Origin: Paenibacillus sp. V4I3
GTDB taxonomy: Bacteria; Bacillota; Bacilli; Paenibacillales; NBRC-103111
DNA length: 64,000 nt
Assembly (NCBI RefSeq): GCF_030817215.1
Contig: NZ_JAUSZA010000001.1
Span: 3,384,501 to 3,448,500 of the forward strand
Reading direction: 5' to 3'
Made by a program: the position numbers and the translations under genes. The notes under the pieces were generated by a model. The model did not search any database, was not told the origin of the DNA, and saw only the letters and a program-made list of their open reading frames with translations. Position 1 is the stretch's first letter. Every line of letters begins with the position of its first letter. This document shows positions 51,811 through 61,550 of this stretch, one piece after another.

Positions 51811-53355
51811 ATGATGCAGACATTAAAGACAGAAATCTTAATAGGTAGTGGAATAACTCTAACATTAAAAGATGTCATTGAAGTCTCTCGAAACAAGGCC
51901 AAGGTGGCTTTGAATCATACGAGCGTGGAAAAAATTAATCGTAGCAGAAGTTATGTGGAAAAGCTCCTTCGAGAGAAAAAAACGGTTTATGGACTTACTA
52001 CAGGATTCGGTAAATTCAGTGATACTTATATTTCAAGTGAAGATACAAAAGAGCTTCAGGCGAATCTCATTCGCAGTCATGCTTGCGGAATAGGGCTTGC
52101 ATTGCCAGAAGAAGTCGTTAGGGCGATTATGCTGCTTCGAATCAAATCGCTTTCGTTAGGTTACTCGGGCATCCGGCTTGAGGTTGTCCAAACGATGATC
52201 GAGATGCTGAATAAAGATGTCGTTCCGGTTGTTCCAGAGAAAGGCTCGCTCGGTGCCAGTGGCGATTTGGCTCCTTTGTCTCATGTGGCATTAGTCATAT
52301 TTGGAGAAGGTGAGGCGGTTTATGAAGGTCGGCGTATGGATGGCGGAATGGCTATGAAATTGGCGGGCATTCAACCGGTATCTTTAGAAGCTAAAGAAGG
52401 ATTGGCGTTAATTAATGGAACCCAAGTCATGACCGCGGTAGGGGCAATCGCCTGTTATGACGCTTTGAATTTAGCGAATTGGGCGGATGCGACGGGAGCT
52501 CTAAGTTGCGAGGCCTTATTGGGTATAAGGGACGCTTTCGATGCGCAAACGCATGAAATTAGACCGCACAAAGGCCAACTGCACGTTGCCGAAAATATAA
52601 AAAGATTGACGATGGGAAGCCAGTTGATGACAAATCAAGGGGAATTAAGAGTTCAGGATGCCTACTCTCTTCGCTGTATCCCGCAGGTGCATGGAGCGAG
52701 TCGTGATGCACTTTCGTATGTAGTGGAAAAAATTGAGGTGGAGATAAATTCAGTCACTGATAATCCACTTATATTCGAGGAACAAGAGAGGGTAATCTCT
52801 GGCGGCAATTTTCATGGGCAACCGATCGCATTGGCTATGGACTTTTTATCCATTTGTATGTCAGAATTGGCCAACATATCCGAGAGAAGGATCGAGCGCT
52901 TAGTAAATCCGCAGTTAAATGGTGATCTACCTCCCTTTTTGACGAAACATGGGGGTCTTCAATCCGGGTTTATGATTGCCCAATATGCTGCCGCTTCGGT
53001 GGTGTCCGAAAATAAATCTTTAGCTCATCCAGCTAGTGTCGATTCAATTCCATCTTCAGGCAATCAAGAGGATCACGTGAGCATGGGAACGATCGGAGCT
53101 CGAAAAGCGAAGCAAATTGTAGAAAATGCTTACTCAGTTATCGCTATTGAGCTTTTATGTGCTTCTCAAGCTATCGATTATCGTAATCCCGAGCTTCTGG
53201 GCAAAGGGACAAAATGGATTTATGCCAAGTGCCGCGAACAGGTACCGTTTTTGGAAAAAGATAGAGTGCTGTCTTACGACATCAAAAAAATAACTTCCAT
53301 GTTACAAGAGACAGATGTTGCGGCTGAATTGGCACCAATTACAACTATTCAATAA
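51811..53355 (+). CDS. hutH: Histidine ammonia-lyase
   Basis: 514 residues. Converts L-histidine to urocanate and ammonia, the first step of histidine breakdown. The self-formed MIO cofactor comes from the ASG triad in KGSLGASGDLAPLSHVAL. TTGFGKF, the active-site GGNFHGQP and the C-terminal SIPSSGNQEDHVSMG are all present. AGGAGAG precedes the ATG. Unlike Bacillus, no hutU, hutI or hutG follows; a terminator comes 65 bp later, so the rest of the pathway must be elsewhere. Confidence 0.97.
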   Translation: MMQTLKTEILIGSGITLTLKDVIEVSRNKAKVALNHTSVEKINRSRSYVEKLLREKKTVYGLTTGFGKFSDTYISSEDTKELQANLIRSHACGIGLALPEEVVRAIMLLRIKSLSLGYSGIRLEVVQTMIEMLNKDVVPVVPEKGSLGASGDLAPLSHVALVIFGEGEAVYEGRRMDGGMAMKLAGIQPVSLEAKEGLALINGTQVMTAVGAIACYDALNLANWADATGALSCEALLGIRDAFDAQTHEIRPHKGQLHVAENIKRLTMGSQLMTNQGELRVQDAYSLRCIPQVHGASRDALSYVVEKIEVEINSVTDNPLIFEEQERVISGGNFHGQPIALAMDFLSICMSELANISERRIERLVNPQLNGDLPPFLTKHGGLQSGFMIAQYAAASVVSENKSLAHPASVDSIPSSGNQEDHVSMGTIGARKAKQIVENAYSVIAIELLCASQAIDYRNPELLGKGTKWIYAKCREQVPFLEKDRVLSYDIKKITSMLQETDVAAELAPITTIQ

Positions 53356-53420
53356 TTTTATTGGGTGCCGAGGCCCTACGGACTATCGCTCATCCACTCA
53401 GTGTTAACTTTCAATAATAA

Positions 53421-53463
53421 AGCAAGAAATCCAACCCGTTTTAGGGCTGGATTTCTTGCTTTT
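53421..53463. terminator. Terminator of hutH
   Basis: AGCAAGAAATCCA and TGGATTTCTTGCT arms with an inner CCC/GGG step, followed by TTTT. Confidence 0.9.
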
Positions 53464-53648
53464 CAAGACTTCGTTATATCTCTGATTGAACCGTAAATCA
53501 TTATATGTGGTAAACTTTTCTTTAAAAAGTGCGGTTTGAAAACCTAAGTGCAAGGCATCATGCAATCATGGTACAATATATGTTATAAAATGAAAACGCA
53601 TACGTATGAACCGGACGAATGGTCCGAGAAAGTTAAAGGGGGCTTGTT

Positions 53649-55880
53649 ATGAGAGTAATGCCCAAGTACAGAGATACCTATTTTACCCGTCTTATCTTAT
53701 CTTATACGATTTTGGCTGTCGTCCTGATTGGGCTTACGGGAGGTTACCTATATTCTCAAGCCAATCGATTGATGGTTGGCGAAATCGCCAAGGACAGCCA
53801 AAACCGGCTTGTTACCGCAAAGGATTATGTCGAACAGACGCTGCTTAGAAGATTCGAAGATAATCTACAGAATAAGGCTTTATCAACCATTTTCATTCAG
53901 AATAATTCCAATTTGAATTATTTGTTGGATAGCGGCTGGGAAGGCAATCTCAGCCGCATTGCGTCGTTTCGCCAGGATCTCGATAATTATAAATTGGCTA
54001 TTGAAGGTGCTTCTAAAATGACGGCCTATTTTCGTACGGGAAATTATGTCGTTGACAACAATTCCTTTTTTATGAAGCCGGATAACTCTACAGACGCCGC
54101 TTTCATCGGTCAGCTAAATCAAACTGTTCCCAACCGATGGATAACCCGAACATTGCCGGACACAAGCCCTAGTATCGCCGAAGGGAAGCAGGTTATGACT
54201 TATGTCGTTAAGCTTCCGTATGACATCCCAAGCGCCATGCCTAAAGGATACTTGTTTGTTGATGTCGAGCAGGAGTACGTCAAACAGGCTGCTGCCAAAA
54301 TTATGAACTCCCAGAACGAAAGGCTTTATATATTTGATGCGGTCGGGAATTTGATCGTTCAAACAACGGATTCGAATCCGGACGAAATTCACCTTCTTCA
54401 GAACGTAATTGGATCCGGTCAGACCGTTCGGGAAATCGCTGACGACAAGAGCGGCACAATTGTGATGTCGTACCTTGACAAATCGAAGTCGGGGAACGGT
54501 TGGACCTATGCGATGGTTCGTCCTATGAATACGTTTGTATTAGCTTCCGAACAAATCAAAACAAAAATATTTATAGGCTGCAGTTTGGTACTCTTGTTGG
54601 GGTTTGTCATTTCCTACATGATTTCAAAACGATTTTATATTCCAATGAAAAAGCTTGTCCAGCATATCCGCAGCCTGCATCAACCTAATTCGGCACAGTC
54701 CCAAATGAACGAATACGCAATCATCAGAAATGCGTTGAATAGCTTGGGACAAAAAATCGAGACCTTGGAATCCCTGGCGAAAACGAACGAAATGAAAAAT
54801 CTTGTTTTGGGCGCCAGCCTTGGTTTGGAGAATATGGACGACTTGCCTCAGGACCGCCAATTTCTAGTCGCGTATATTCCGCTCATGGAAGGCCATAGTA
54901 AGGAGTTCAAGCAGCGTTATGAGCAGATCGACCACTCCATACGCAATGAGGTTGTCTGCTTGAATTTGAGGGAAGCAGCTATCATCTTCTTCTTTGATTC
55001 CCTCGACATGGTTGATGATGAAGCGATTGCTGCGGATTTAGTTCGGGTAAAAGAGGTAATTAGAGACGAGATTCGTTTCGGGGCTGCGATCGGCTCTTTA
55101 GTTCAATCGCTCGAAGAAATCCCACTCTCTTATCAATTGGCGCAGCAAGCTTATCGCTATTGCTTTTTTTATGGTCAGGAAGCGATTGTTCAGCACTCGA
55201 AGATTTCTGCATTGAACCCGACGCCGTACATGTTTTCGTTCGATCTCTATAAAAATGCATTGAAGGTCGGGAATGTAAACGGATCGAATCAGTTTATCGA
55301 TGATTTCACCAATATCCTGGAGGAACAGAGCCTGCAGCTCGAAGTGGTGGAATTAGCGCTGCTTCAACTGGTTTCCACGCTTTATCAGGTCGTGATCGAG
55401 CTGGATTTACAACAGTTGATTCCTTCCTCCAATCTATTTGACGAACTGAAAAAAGCAACGCTATCGGGCACGATGGACGCGATTCGCAGCCTCTCGGGGC
55501 AGATTGCTTTACATGTAAGCGAATCGGGCAATCATGCTCATGCGGACGTCATATTAAAATTGAAAGCATATATCGACGAACATTTGCACGAAGATCTTTC
55601 GTTGAATCTTCTTTCTGAAATGGCCTCGCTCGCTCCGGCCTATGTTTCAACCTTGTTCGGCGAAGTCATGAGGGAATCATTTACCGAATATGTCACTCGG
55701 GCAAGGCTGGACAAAGCAGCAGCTCTGTTGCGTGAAGACGTTCGCTTATCCGTCACGGAAATCGCGTCTCTCGTCGGATATCGTAACCCGCAATATTTTC
55801 ATAATAAATTTAAAGCCCGCTTCGGCGTCACACCGGTTCAATACCGGCAGGCGAAACACGCAGACGCGAAAGCAATCTAG
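53649..55880 (+). CDS. Membrane-anchored AraC-family regulator of a sugar importer
   Basis: 743 residues. A membrane segment (LSYTILAVVLIGLTGGYLYS, about residues 17-37), a large extracytoplasmic sensor of dCache type, a second membrane segment (IGCSLVLLLGFVISYMIS, about 309-327), a cytoplasmic region and a C-terminal AraC double helix-turn-helix (ALLREDVRLSVTEIASLVGY, NKFKARFGVTPVQYRQ). It reads sugar outside and binds DNA inside without a separate kinase. It precedes an importer, GH28-like enzyme and lyase, which it likely activates. Confidence 0.92.
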   Translation: MRVMPKYRDTYFTRLILSYTILAVVLIGLTGGYLYSQANRLMVGEIAKDSQNRLVTAKDYVEQTLLRRFEDNLQNKALSTIFIQNNSNLNYLLDSGWEGNLSRIASFRQDLDNYKLAIEGASKMTAYFRTGNYVVDNNSFFMKPDNSTDAAFIGQLNQTVPNRWITRTLPDTSPSIAEGKQVMTYVVKLPYDIPSAMPKGYLFVDVEQEYVKQAAAKIMNSQNERLYIFDAVGNLIVQTTDSNPDEIHLLQNVIGSGQTVREIADDKSGTIVMSYLDKSKSGNGWTYAMVRPMNTFVLASEQIKTKIFIGCSLVLLLGFVISYMISKRFYIPMKKLVQHIRSLHQPNSAQSQMNEYAIIRNALNSLGQKIETLESLAKTNEMKNLVLGASLGLENMDDLPQDRQFLVAYIPLMEGHSKEFKQRYEQIDHSIRNEVVCLNLREAAIIFFFDSLDMVDDEAIAADLVRVKEVIRDEIRFGAAIGSLVQSLEEIPLSYQLAQQAYRYCFFYGQEAIVQHSKISALNPTPYMFSFDLYKNALKVGNVNGSNQFIDDFTNILEEQSLQLEVVELALLQLVSTLYQVVIELDLQQLIPSSNLFDELKKATLSGTMDAIRSLSGQIALHVSESGNHAHADVILKLKAYIDEHLHEDLSLNLLSEMASLAPAYVSTLFGEVMRESFTEYVTRARLDKAAALLREDVRLSVTEIASLVGYRNPQYFHNKFKARFGVTPVQYRQAKHADAKAI

Positions 55881-55894
55881 TGGGATTATTCATC

Positions 55895-55924
55895 AATCAG
55901 CCTTTGCAGGCTGATTTTTTTTTT
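55895..55924 (+). terminator. Terminator of the AraC regulator
   Basis: AATCAGCC and GGCTGATT arms are followed by eight T residues. Confidence 0.9.
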
Positions 55925-55969
55925 GCGAACTCGATTATCGCGGATTCATTAAAGAAAATGCAATCCGAA

Positions 55970-56032
55970 CTGAAAGAATTCTTAGGAAATTGAACAATAT
56001 TACAATAGGAAAAACGCTTTCAACCGTATAGA
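55970..56032 (+). promoter_or_regulatory. Shared promoter/operator block, importer operon
   Basis: GAAAGAATTCT, GAAATTGAACAAT and CGCTTTCA occur in an order and spacing closely matched at 61203-61262, before the lyase gene. A cre-like ACGCTTTCA half lies within it. It is the probable binding region for the membrane AraC regulator, about 55 bp before the permease gene. Confidence 0.6.
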
Positions 56033-56084
56033 GTAAAGGTATGAAACGAGGTACTAGCCTCATCTATGAAAGGAGTTTATGAGC

Positions 56085-57059
56085 ATGAATCCGGCAAACA
56101 CCTCTGAAATCAGTGTAAGCAAAAAGATTGATAAAAAAACGGAATCGAGATTGTCACACACATGGAGAGAATATAAGAAGAACAAGTATTTGTTCCTGTT
56201 GCTGGCTCCTGTGCTGATCTGGTATGCCATTTTTCATTACGGTCCCATGTATGGCATTCAATTGGCATTTAAAGATTTTTATGTCATGAAAGGAATAGGG
56301 GAAAGCCCTTGGGTGGGTTTCAAGCACTTTCATTATTTGTTTGTCATGTCCCCCGACTTTTGGAAGATCATGAAGAATACGGTTGTGATCAGCTTTTACC
56401 ACATCCTATTCGGCTTTCCGGCCCCGATTATAATGGCTTTGCTGTTTAACGAAATCCGGCTTTCGATATTTAAGAAGATCGCTCAAACGATTTCGTATTT
56501 GCCTCACTTTCTATCATGGATCGTACTCGGGGGCATTATGATTACGATGCTGTCTCCGAATAGCGGGGTCATCAATTATTTTATCCAGTTGCTCGGGTTT
56601 GAACCGGTCTATTTTCTGGGATCCGAAACCTATTTTAGGTTTACGCTGGTCGTATCTGCCATTTGGAAAGAAGTCGGCTGGGGAATGATCATCTATTTGG
56701 CCGCATTGGCCGGTGTGGATCAGCAAATGTACGAAGCTGCTGTCCTTGACGGAGCTAACCGCTGGAAGCAAACCTTGCATATTACGCTTCCCTCTATTCT
56801 TCCGGTCATCAGCATCTTATTTATCTTGCGGGTCGGCGGCGTTCTGGACGCAGGTTTCGACCAAATCCTCAATTTGTATTCACCTGCCGTATATGGCGTA
56901 TCCGATATTTTGGACACGTATGTGTACCGTGTGGGGCTGCAAAACGCTCAGTTCAGCTTGACGACGGCTGTCGGATTATTCAAGAATGTGATCGCGCTGA
57001 CGTTGGTTCTGCTCACCAATTATATTGTGAAAAAAATGGGCCAAGAAGGAATTACCTAA
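56085..57059 (+). CDS. ABC transporter permease, LplB-like
   Basis: 324 residues, six membrane helices after a charged N-terminus. ATG at 56085 chosen (AAAGGAG nine bases upstream; 56079 is too near). Typical LplB features: FHYGPMYGIQLAFKDF near the start and an EAA loop MYEAAVLDGANRWKQTLHIT. Forms, with the YtcP-like permease and LplA-like lipoprotein, a CUT1 importer for oligosaccharides released by extracellular enzymes. Confidence 0.93.
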   Translation: MNPANTSEISVSKKIDKKTESRLSHTWREYKKNKYLFLLLAPVLIWYAIFHYGPMYGIQLAFKDFYVMKGIGESPWVGFKHFHYLFVMSPDFWKIMKNTVVISFYHILFGFPAPIIMALLFNEIRLSIFKKIAQTISYLPHFLSWIVLGGIMITMLSPNSGVINYFIQLLGFEPVYFLGSETYFRFTLVVSAIWKEVGWGMIIYLAALAGVDQQMYEAAVLDGANRWKQTLHITLPSILPVISILFILRVGGVLDAGFDQILNLYSPAVYGVSDILDTYVYRVGLQNAQFSLTTAVGLFKNVIALTLVLLTNYIVKKMGQEGIT

Positions 57060-57087
57060 CGTAATGGCCGGAAAGGAATGAACAAAC

Positions 57088-57951
57088 ATGAAGATTAGCT
57101 ACGGAGAAAAGGTGTTTCAGGTTTTCTTGATCGGATTTATCACTCTGCTCAGCATTTGTATGATCTATCCGTTTATCCACATCCTCTCGATTTCCTTCAG
57201 TACGTCTGCGGAGGCGCTTCGGCCTGGTATGCATTGGTACCCGCAGAAGATATCGCTATTCGCCTGGAATCGGGTGTTGACAGATAATCACATATGGCTT
57301 GCTTTAGGGAACACGGTTTTTCGTACCGTTGTCGGGACGTTTCTAACGCTCCTTATTATGTCGATGGGAGCTTATCCGCTCGCGAAGAAACATCTTCCGC
57401 ATCGCAGTTTTTACATGATGTTTATCGTCATTACGATGTTTTTTAGCGGAGGGCTCATTCCTTCCTATCTCTTGATCAAATCGCTCGGAATGATCGATTC
57501 GCGATGGGCCTTGATTGTCCCGGGCTTGATCAGCACATATTCGTTGCTTATTCTCCGCAATTTCTTTATGAACATTCCGGAGGAGCTGGAGGACTCGGCC
57601 AAAATCGACGGGGCAAGCGACTTGCGAATTTTGTTCACCCTTGTACTTCCGCTATCGAAGCCGGTTTTGGCTACCCTTGGGCTTTGGTCTGCCGTCGGTC
57701 ACTGGAACGCGTGGTTCGATGCGCTTATATATCTTCAGGACCCAAAGCTGTACGTGCTTCAAACTTTCTTGAGACGGCTCGTGATTACCACCGAGGGCGA
57801 CCCGCTTCTTCCCGTTCCAACACTGTTTGATACGCAGGAAACCGTCAAAGCTGCAGCCATTATGTTTACTGCATTGCCAATCCTGATTATTTATCCATTT
57901 CTGCAGAAGTATTTTGTTAAGGGAACCTTAGTCGGTTCGCTTAAGGGATAA
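57088..57951 (+). CDS. ABC transporter permease, YtcP-like
   Basis: 287 residues, six helices, EAA loop ELEDSAKIDGASDLRILFTL. The segment GMHWYPQKISLFAWNRVL is characteristic of YtcP-type partners of LplB. GGAAAGGAATG precedes the ATG. 28 bp separate it from the previous permease. Confidence 0.93.
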   Translation: MKISYGEKVFQVFLIGFITLLSICMIYPFIHILSISFSTSAEALRPGMHWYPQKISLFAWNRVLTDNHIWLALGNTVFRTVVGTFLTLLIMSMGAYPLAKKHLPHRSFYMMFIVITMFFSGGLIPSYLLIKSLGMIDSRWALIVPGLISTYSLLILRNFFMNIPEELEDSAKIDGASDLRILFTLVLPLSKPVLATLGLWSAVGHWNAWFDALIYLQDPKLYVLQTFLRRLVITTEGDPLLPVPTLFDTQETVKAAAIMFTALPILIIYPFLQKYFVKGTLVGSLKG

Positions 57952-58038
57952 CGTATTTCACCTGATTTAAACGGATCGCTTTTAGCGTGTTTCGTCTAAA
58001 TATAACTTGCTTTTTAAAAAAAGGGAGGAAAAAAAAGA

Positions 58039-59601
58039 ATGAAAAAATGGTTGGGAATGACTTCTATCGTCTTGTCGATGTCACTTATTGCTGCTGGATG
58101 CGGCGGAGAAAAATCCGCGACACAAACGCCGGCTGGATCCGTGAAACCGGGAGAGACAGAGAAACCGATTGAGATTACGTGGGCCAATAACTTTAATGCT
58201 CCGGAAGTTGACGGCAACTACGTGCAGAAGCAAATAGAAGCCAAATTCAACGTCAAGATTACGAACGTTAAAATGGAACGCACGTCCTGGAAAGATAAAT
58301 TCAACGTTCTGCTTGCCTCAGGTCAAATTCCCGATATTTTCCCGGTCGATGCAAACGAAACCGATATGGCTGGGTGGGCTGATCAAGGTGTCATAGCCAG
58401 TCTTAACCAAGATGAAATCAAAAAATCGATGCCGAATTATATCAAAGCACTGGATTCGGTTGATTCCAGCGCATGGGGAGTCGGCAACTACAAAGGCAAG
58501 AACTGGGGGATTCCAAAGGTATGGCCGGCCGGAAATGAAGGCTTCATACCTGGTTATAACGAGGCTTGGCTGAAAAAGGTTGGCTACAACGAGCCTCCGA
58601 AGACGCTCGCGGAGCTGGAGGATGTACTTACCAAATTCGTTAATAACGATCCGGACGGCAATGGGAAGAAGGATACGTTCGGGCTGTCGGGCCGAGGCAA
58701 GCTCCCGATCCAAATGTTCACCTCCGTATTTTCGGCTTATGGCGTATCGCCATATCAGTTCAAGCTAGACGCAAGCGGCAAAGTTGTATATGGCGGGGTA
58801 ACAGAAGAAACCCGTTCAGCACTTAAGCTGCTAAACAAGTGGTACAAGGGCGGACTAATCGATCCGGAGTTTATTACGACAGACAACAATCAGCTCAATG
58901 AAAAATTCGCCGCCCAAAAGATCGGGATGGTCGACAACATGAAGTGGGGCAACTTCTACAAGCAATCCGGCTTTATTACGAAACCCGGATTGGATAAGGG
59001 CCAACAGATCATTGCCGGAAAGCCGGTAATCGGATCGGCCGGCAAATCGTACGGCTTCTCTTACGGAGCGCTTCAAGCCCCCGTCCTGTTAGGCGCTCAG
59101 CTCGAGAAGGATGAGAAGAAGCGGACCAAGATTATGCAAATTCTGGATTACGTTGCAACAAATCCAGAATTCTGGCTGCTGACTGTTTACGGTCAAAAGG
59201 ACGTTAACTATGATATGGACGGCGACTTTGTAACTGCGCGGACGACACCGGAAGCTATTGCACCAAAAGCCGGCGCCGGCAGCTTCTACAATCCGCTCAA
59301 CGCCGTAGATACTTCCATGACGAAATATACAACTAACAAGGAATTGCTGGATCTTAAGGCGAAACTTAATGTCGGTTATGAGCCGTTGAAGGACATTTTG
59401 GGAGTGGCCATTTTGAGCACCAAAGCGAAATATTGGGCGAATCTGCAGACGCTCGAGGACGCCTATTTGATTAAAGCGGTCACTGGCGAAGCGGATACAG
59501 ATAAAGCCTTTGACGATTTCAAGGCGAATTGGCTGAAATCCGGCGGTCAAGAAATGACGGATGAAGTCACTAAGGTGTATGCAGAGCGGAATAAGAAGTA
59601 A
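58039..59601 (+). CDS. ABC transporter solute-binding lipoprotein, LplA-like
   Basis: 520 residues. Signal with lipobox LIAAGC (Cys21) for membrane anchoring, then a Thr/Pro-rich linker and a family-1 binding fold (WADQGVIASLNQDEIKKSMP, NYKGKNWGIPKVWPAGNEGF, DPDGNGKKDTFGLSGRG). Length over 500 residues is typical of the LplA/YtcQ group that binds oligosaccharides. GGGAGGAAAA precedes the ATG. Confidence 0.93.
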   Translation: MKKWLGMTSIVLSMSLIAAGCGGEKSATQTPAGSVKPGETEKPIEITWANNFNAPEVDGNYVQKQIEAKFNVKITNVKMERTSWKDKFNVLLASGQIPDIFPVDANETDMAGWADQGVIASLNQDEIKKSMPNYIKALDSVDSSAWGVGNYKGKNWGIPKVWPAGNEGFIPGYNEAWLKKVGYNEPPKTLAELEDVLTKFVNNDPDGNGKKDTFGLSGRGKLPIQMFTSVFSAYGVSPYQFKLDASGKVVYGGVTEETRSALKLLNKWYKGGLIDPEFITTDNNQLNEKFAAQKIGMVDNMKWGNFYKQSGFITKPGLDKGQQIIAGKPVIGSAGKSYGFSYGALQAPVLLGAQLEKDEKKRTKIMQILDYVATNPEFWLLTVYGQKDVNYDMDGDFVTARTTPEAIAPKAGAGSFYNPLNAVDTSMTKYTTNKELLDLKAKLNVGYEPLKDILGVAILSTKAKYWANLQTLEDAYLIKAVTGEADTDKAFDDFKANWLKSGGQEMTDEVTKVYAERNKK

Positions 59602-59640
59602 TCAACAGTAATTAGAACTGCTTTAACTCTGGGCCGGTCG

Positions 59641-59690
59641 GTTGGAACATGCCATTCATGTTCCAGCCTTTCCGGCTTTGATTTTCAACA
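59641..59690 (+). terminator. Intercistronic hairpin after the binding protein
   Basis: TTGGAACATG and CATGTTCCA arms (about 59640-59664) followed by a T-rich run give a partial terminator within the operon. Confidence 0.5.
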
Positions 59691-59720
59691 AATAGAAAAA
59701 GTTCTTGGAGGCGGAGTCTA

Positions 59721-61094
59721 TTGAAGATGGTTCAAAATGATTTGATCACATATCCTGCACCGGCAGAAGCGGCGGGAAATTCCGATTTCACAGTACGGGT
59801 TCGCACGTTACACGGAGAGTGGCAGGAGTTATTTTGTTATAACGTGAAGGTCGATATGCATGACGTGCGGAATGCCTCCATGGTTTATTTCGATTGCTCC
59901 GGACCCGTCGAAGTAGAGGTGTTAAAGAACATAGGGGTTGTAAAGGAAGCGGTGATTCGCCCCTTATCTTCTGGGCTCGATTGTGCCTATAACGGTAACC
60001 GGGTGGCGTTCATACTTGATCGTCCGCGTAAATTATCATTGGAAGTGAATGGAGATCGGTTCCATAATCTTCACATTTTTGCAAATCCATTGGAAGAGAA
60101 CGTTCCCGATCTGGCAGATCCCGATGTGATTTACTTTGGACCGGGTATACATATTTTGGAGGAGCCCCAATTTCACATTCCCTCCGGGAAAACGGTTTAT
60201 ATCGCTGGAGGTGCCGTTGTTGTAGGGGCGTTAGTGTGCGAGCATGTACATGATGTGACGATAAGGGGCAGGGGGCTGCTCTATATGTCGGATTTTGAAA
60301 AAACCACTTATTATCGTGGAGTTCAGATTACCTTCTCAAAGAACATCACGATAGAAGGAATTATCACGGTTGATCCACCACACTATACCGTACTGATCGG
60401 ACAATCCGAACATATCTCAATCCGTAACCTTAAGACGTTCAGTACCCGAGGTTGGTCGGACGGCATCGACATGATGTCCTGTTCTCATATTGACATCGAC
60501 GACGTCTTTCTGCGAACTTCCGATGATTGTATTGCCATATACGGACACCGCGGGGAGTTTGACGGAGACAGCCGGCACGTTACGGTTCGAAACTCGATCC
60601 TTTGGGCGGATGTTGCCCATCCCATGAATATAGGTACCCATGGAGATTCCGAGAACGGTGGAAATGTCATTGAAAACATCGTGTTTGAGAACATCGACAT
60701 TTTGGAGCATCACGAACCGCAGCGCGACTATTGGGGATGTATGGCCATCAATCCAGGGGACAACAATACAGTCCGAAACATCAGGTATGAAAATATACGG
60801 ATTGAGCAATTTGAGCTCGGAGAGCTTATTAACATTCGGGTCGTGCATAATCCAAAATATAACCCGCATCCGGGAAAACGGGTAGAGAATATACTTTTTA
60901 AAGATATTGTCTTTAACGGCATTTGCGAAAATCCTTCTCGCATCGAGGGGTTCGATGAAACCCGGGTTGTGGACGGCATCACTTTCGAGAATGTAGTAGT
61001 GAACGGCCGACAGCTGAAATTAGATTCGGAGGATATCCTCATAGGGTCCTATGTGCATAATGTGAACATCATTCGAAATAAAGATTCGATATAA
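59721..61094 (+). CDS. GH28-like (polygalacturonase-type) glycoside hydrolase
   Basis: 457 residues of right-handed beta-helix type. A small N-terminal beta domain precedes parallel coils with the GH28-like active-site pattern SDGIDMMSCSHIDIDD, TSDDCIAIYGHRG (paired catalytic Asp) and MNIGTHGD. No signal peptide, so it should act in the cytosol on imported oligosaccharides. TTG at 59721 fits GGAGG nine bases upstream; ATG 59727 is an alternative. Pectic or other uronide substrates are inferred from the family only. Confidence 0.82.
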   Translation: MKMVQNDLITYPAPAEAAGNSDFTVRVRTLHGEWQELFCYNVKVDMHDVRNASMVYFDCSGPVEVEVLKNIGVVKEAVIRPLSSGLDCAYNGNRVAFILDRPRKLSLEVNGDRFHNLHIFANPLEENVPDLADPDVIYFGPGIHILEEPQFHIPSGKTVYIAGGAVVVGALVCEHVHDVTIRGRGLLYMSDFEKTTYYRGVQITFSKNITIEGIITVDPPHYTVLIGQSEHISIRNLKTFSTRGWSDGIDMMSCSHIDIDDVFLRTSDDCIAIYGHRGEFDGDSRHVTVRNSILWADVAHPMNIGTHGDSENGGNVIENIVFENIDILEHHEPQRDYWGCMAINPGDNNTVRNIRYENIRIEQFELGELINIRVVHNPKYNPHPGKRVENILFKDIVFNGICENPSRIEGFDETRVVDGITFENVVVNGRQLKLDSEDILIGSYVHNVNIIRNKDSI

Positions 61095-61126
61095 TGTATG
61101 GCTCACTTATTTCAATTCAATAGCAG

Positions 61127-61166
61127 AAGGCTATCCCGGGTATCAAGACCTCGGGATAGCCTTGAA
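61127..61166 (+). terminator. Hairpin after the GH28-like gene
   Basis: AAGGCTATCCCG and CGGGATAGCCTT are exact complements. The T-run is poor, so it may be a processing or weak termination site. Confidence 0.6.
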
Positions 61167-61202
61167 ATATTGCGCCGCTTTTAGCATGCGATCGGTCAAA
61201 TT

Positions 61203-61262
61203 GAAAGAAATCTGATGAAATTGAATAATTTTGCAATGGATAGAGCGCCTTCATTTTGATAG
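61203..61262 (+). promoter_or_regulatory. Shared promoter/operator block, lyase gene
   Basis: GAAAGAAATCT, GAAATTGAATAAT, CAAT and CGCCTTCA align with the block at 55970 over about 60 bp. It lies about 290 bp before the lyase start. The remaining leader (61263-61550) has no gene that I can support. Confidence 0.58.
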
Positions 61263-61550
61263 GATTCATTGTGAAAGTGCTGAAAGATGCTTATTTGATT
61301 GTTGTAAAAAAAGGTGTTTTGTGGAGGTGTTGTTTGAGCACTGTCCTTATCTAGGGGCCGTACTAGTTGTAAGCTAAGAGGTTGAGGTTTTTGAATTTGA
61401 AGGGGGATAGAAATAGTAAGCGCAATCAATCTACTGCTGATTACCTCGATAAAATTGTATTGGCAATACGAGACTTCACGTTGAAGTTTTGGGGCGATGA
61501 TTTTATGAATGTTTACACCAAGGCATAACAGAATGAATGGGGGAGTACAA

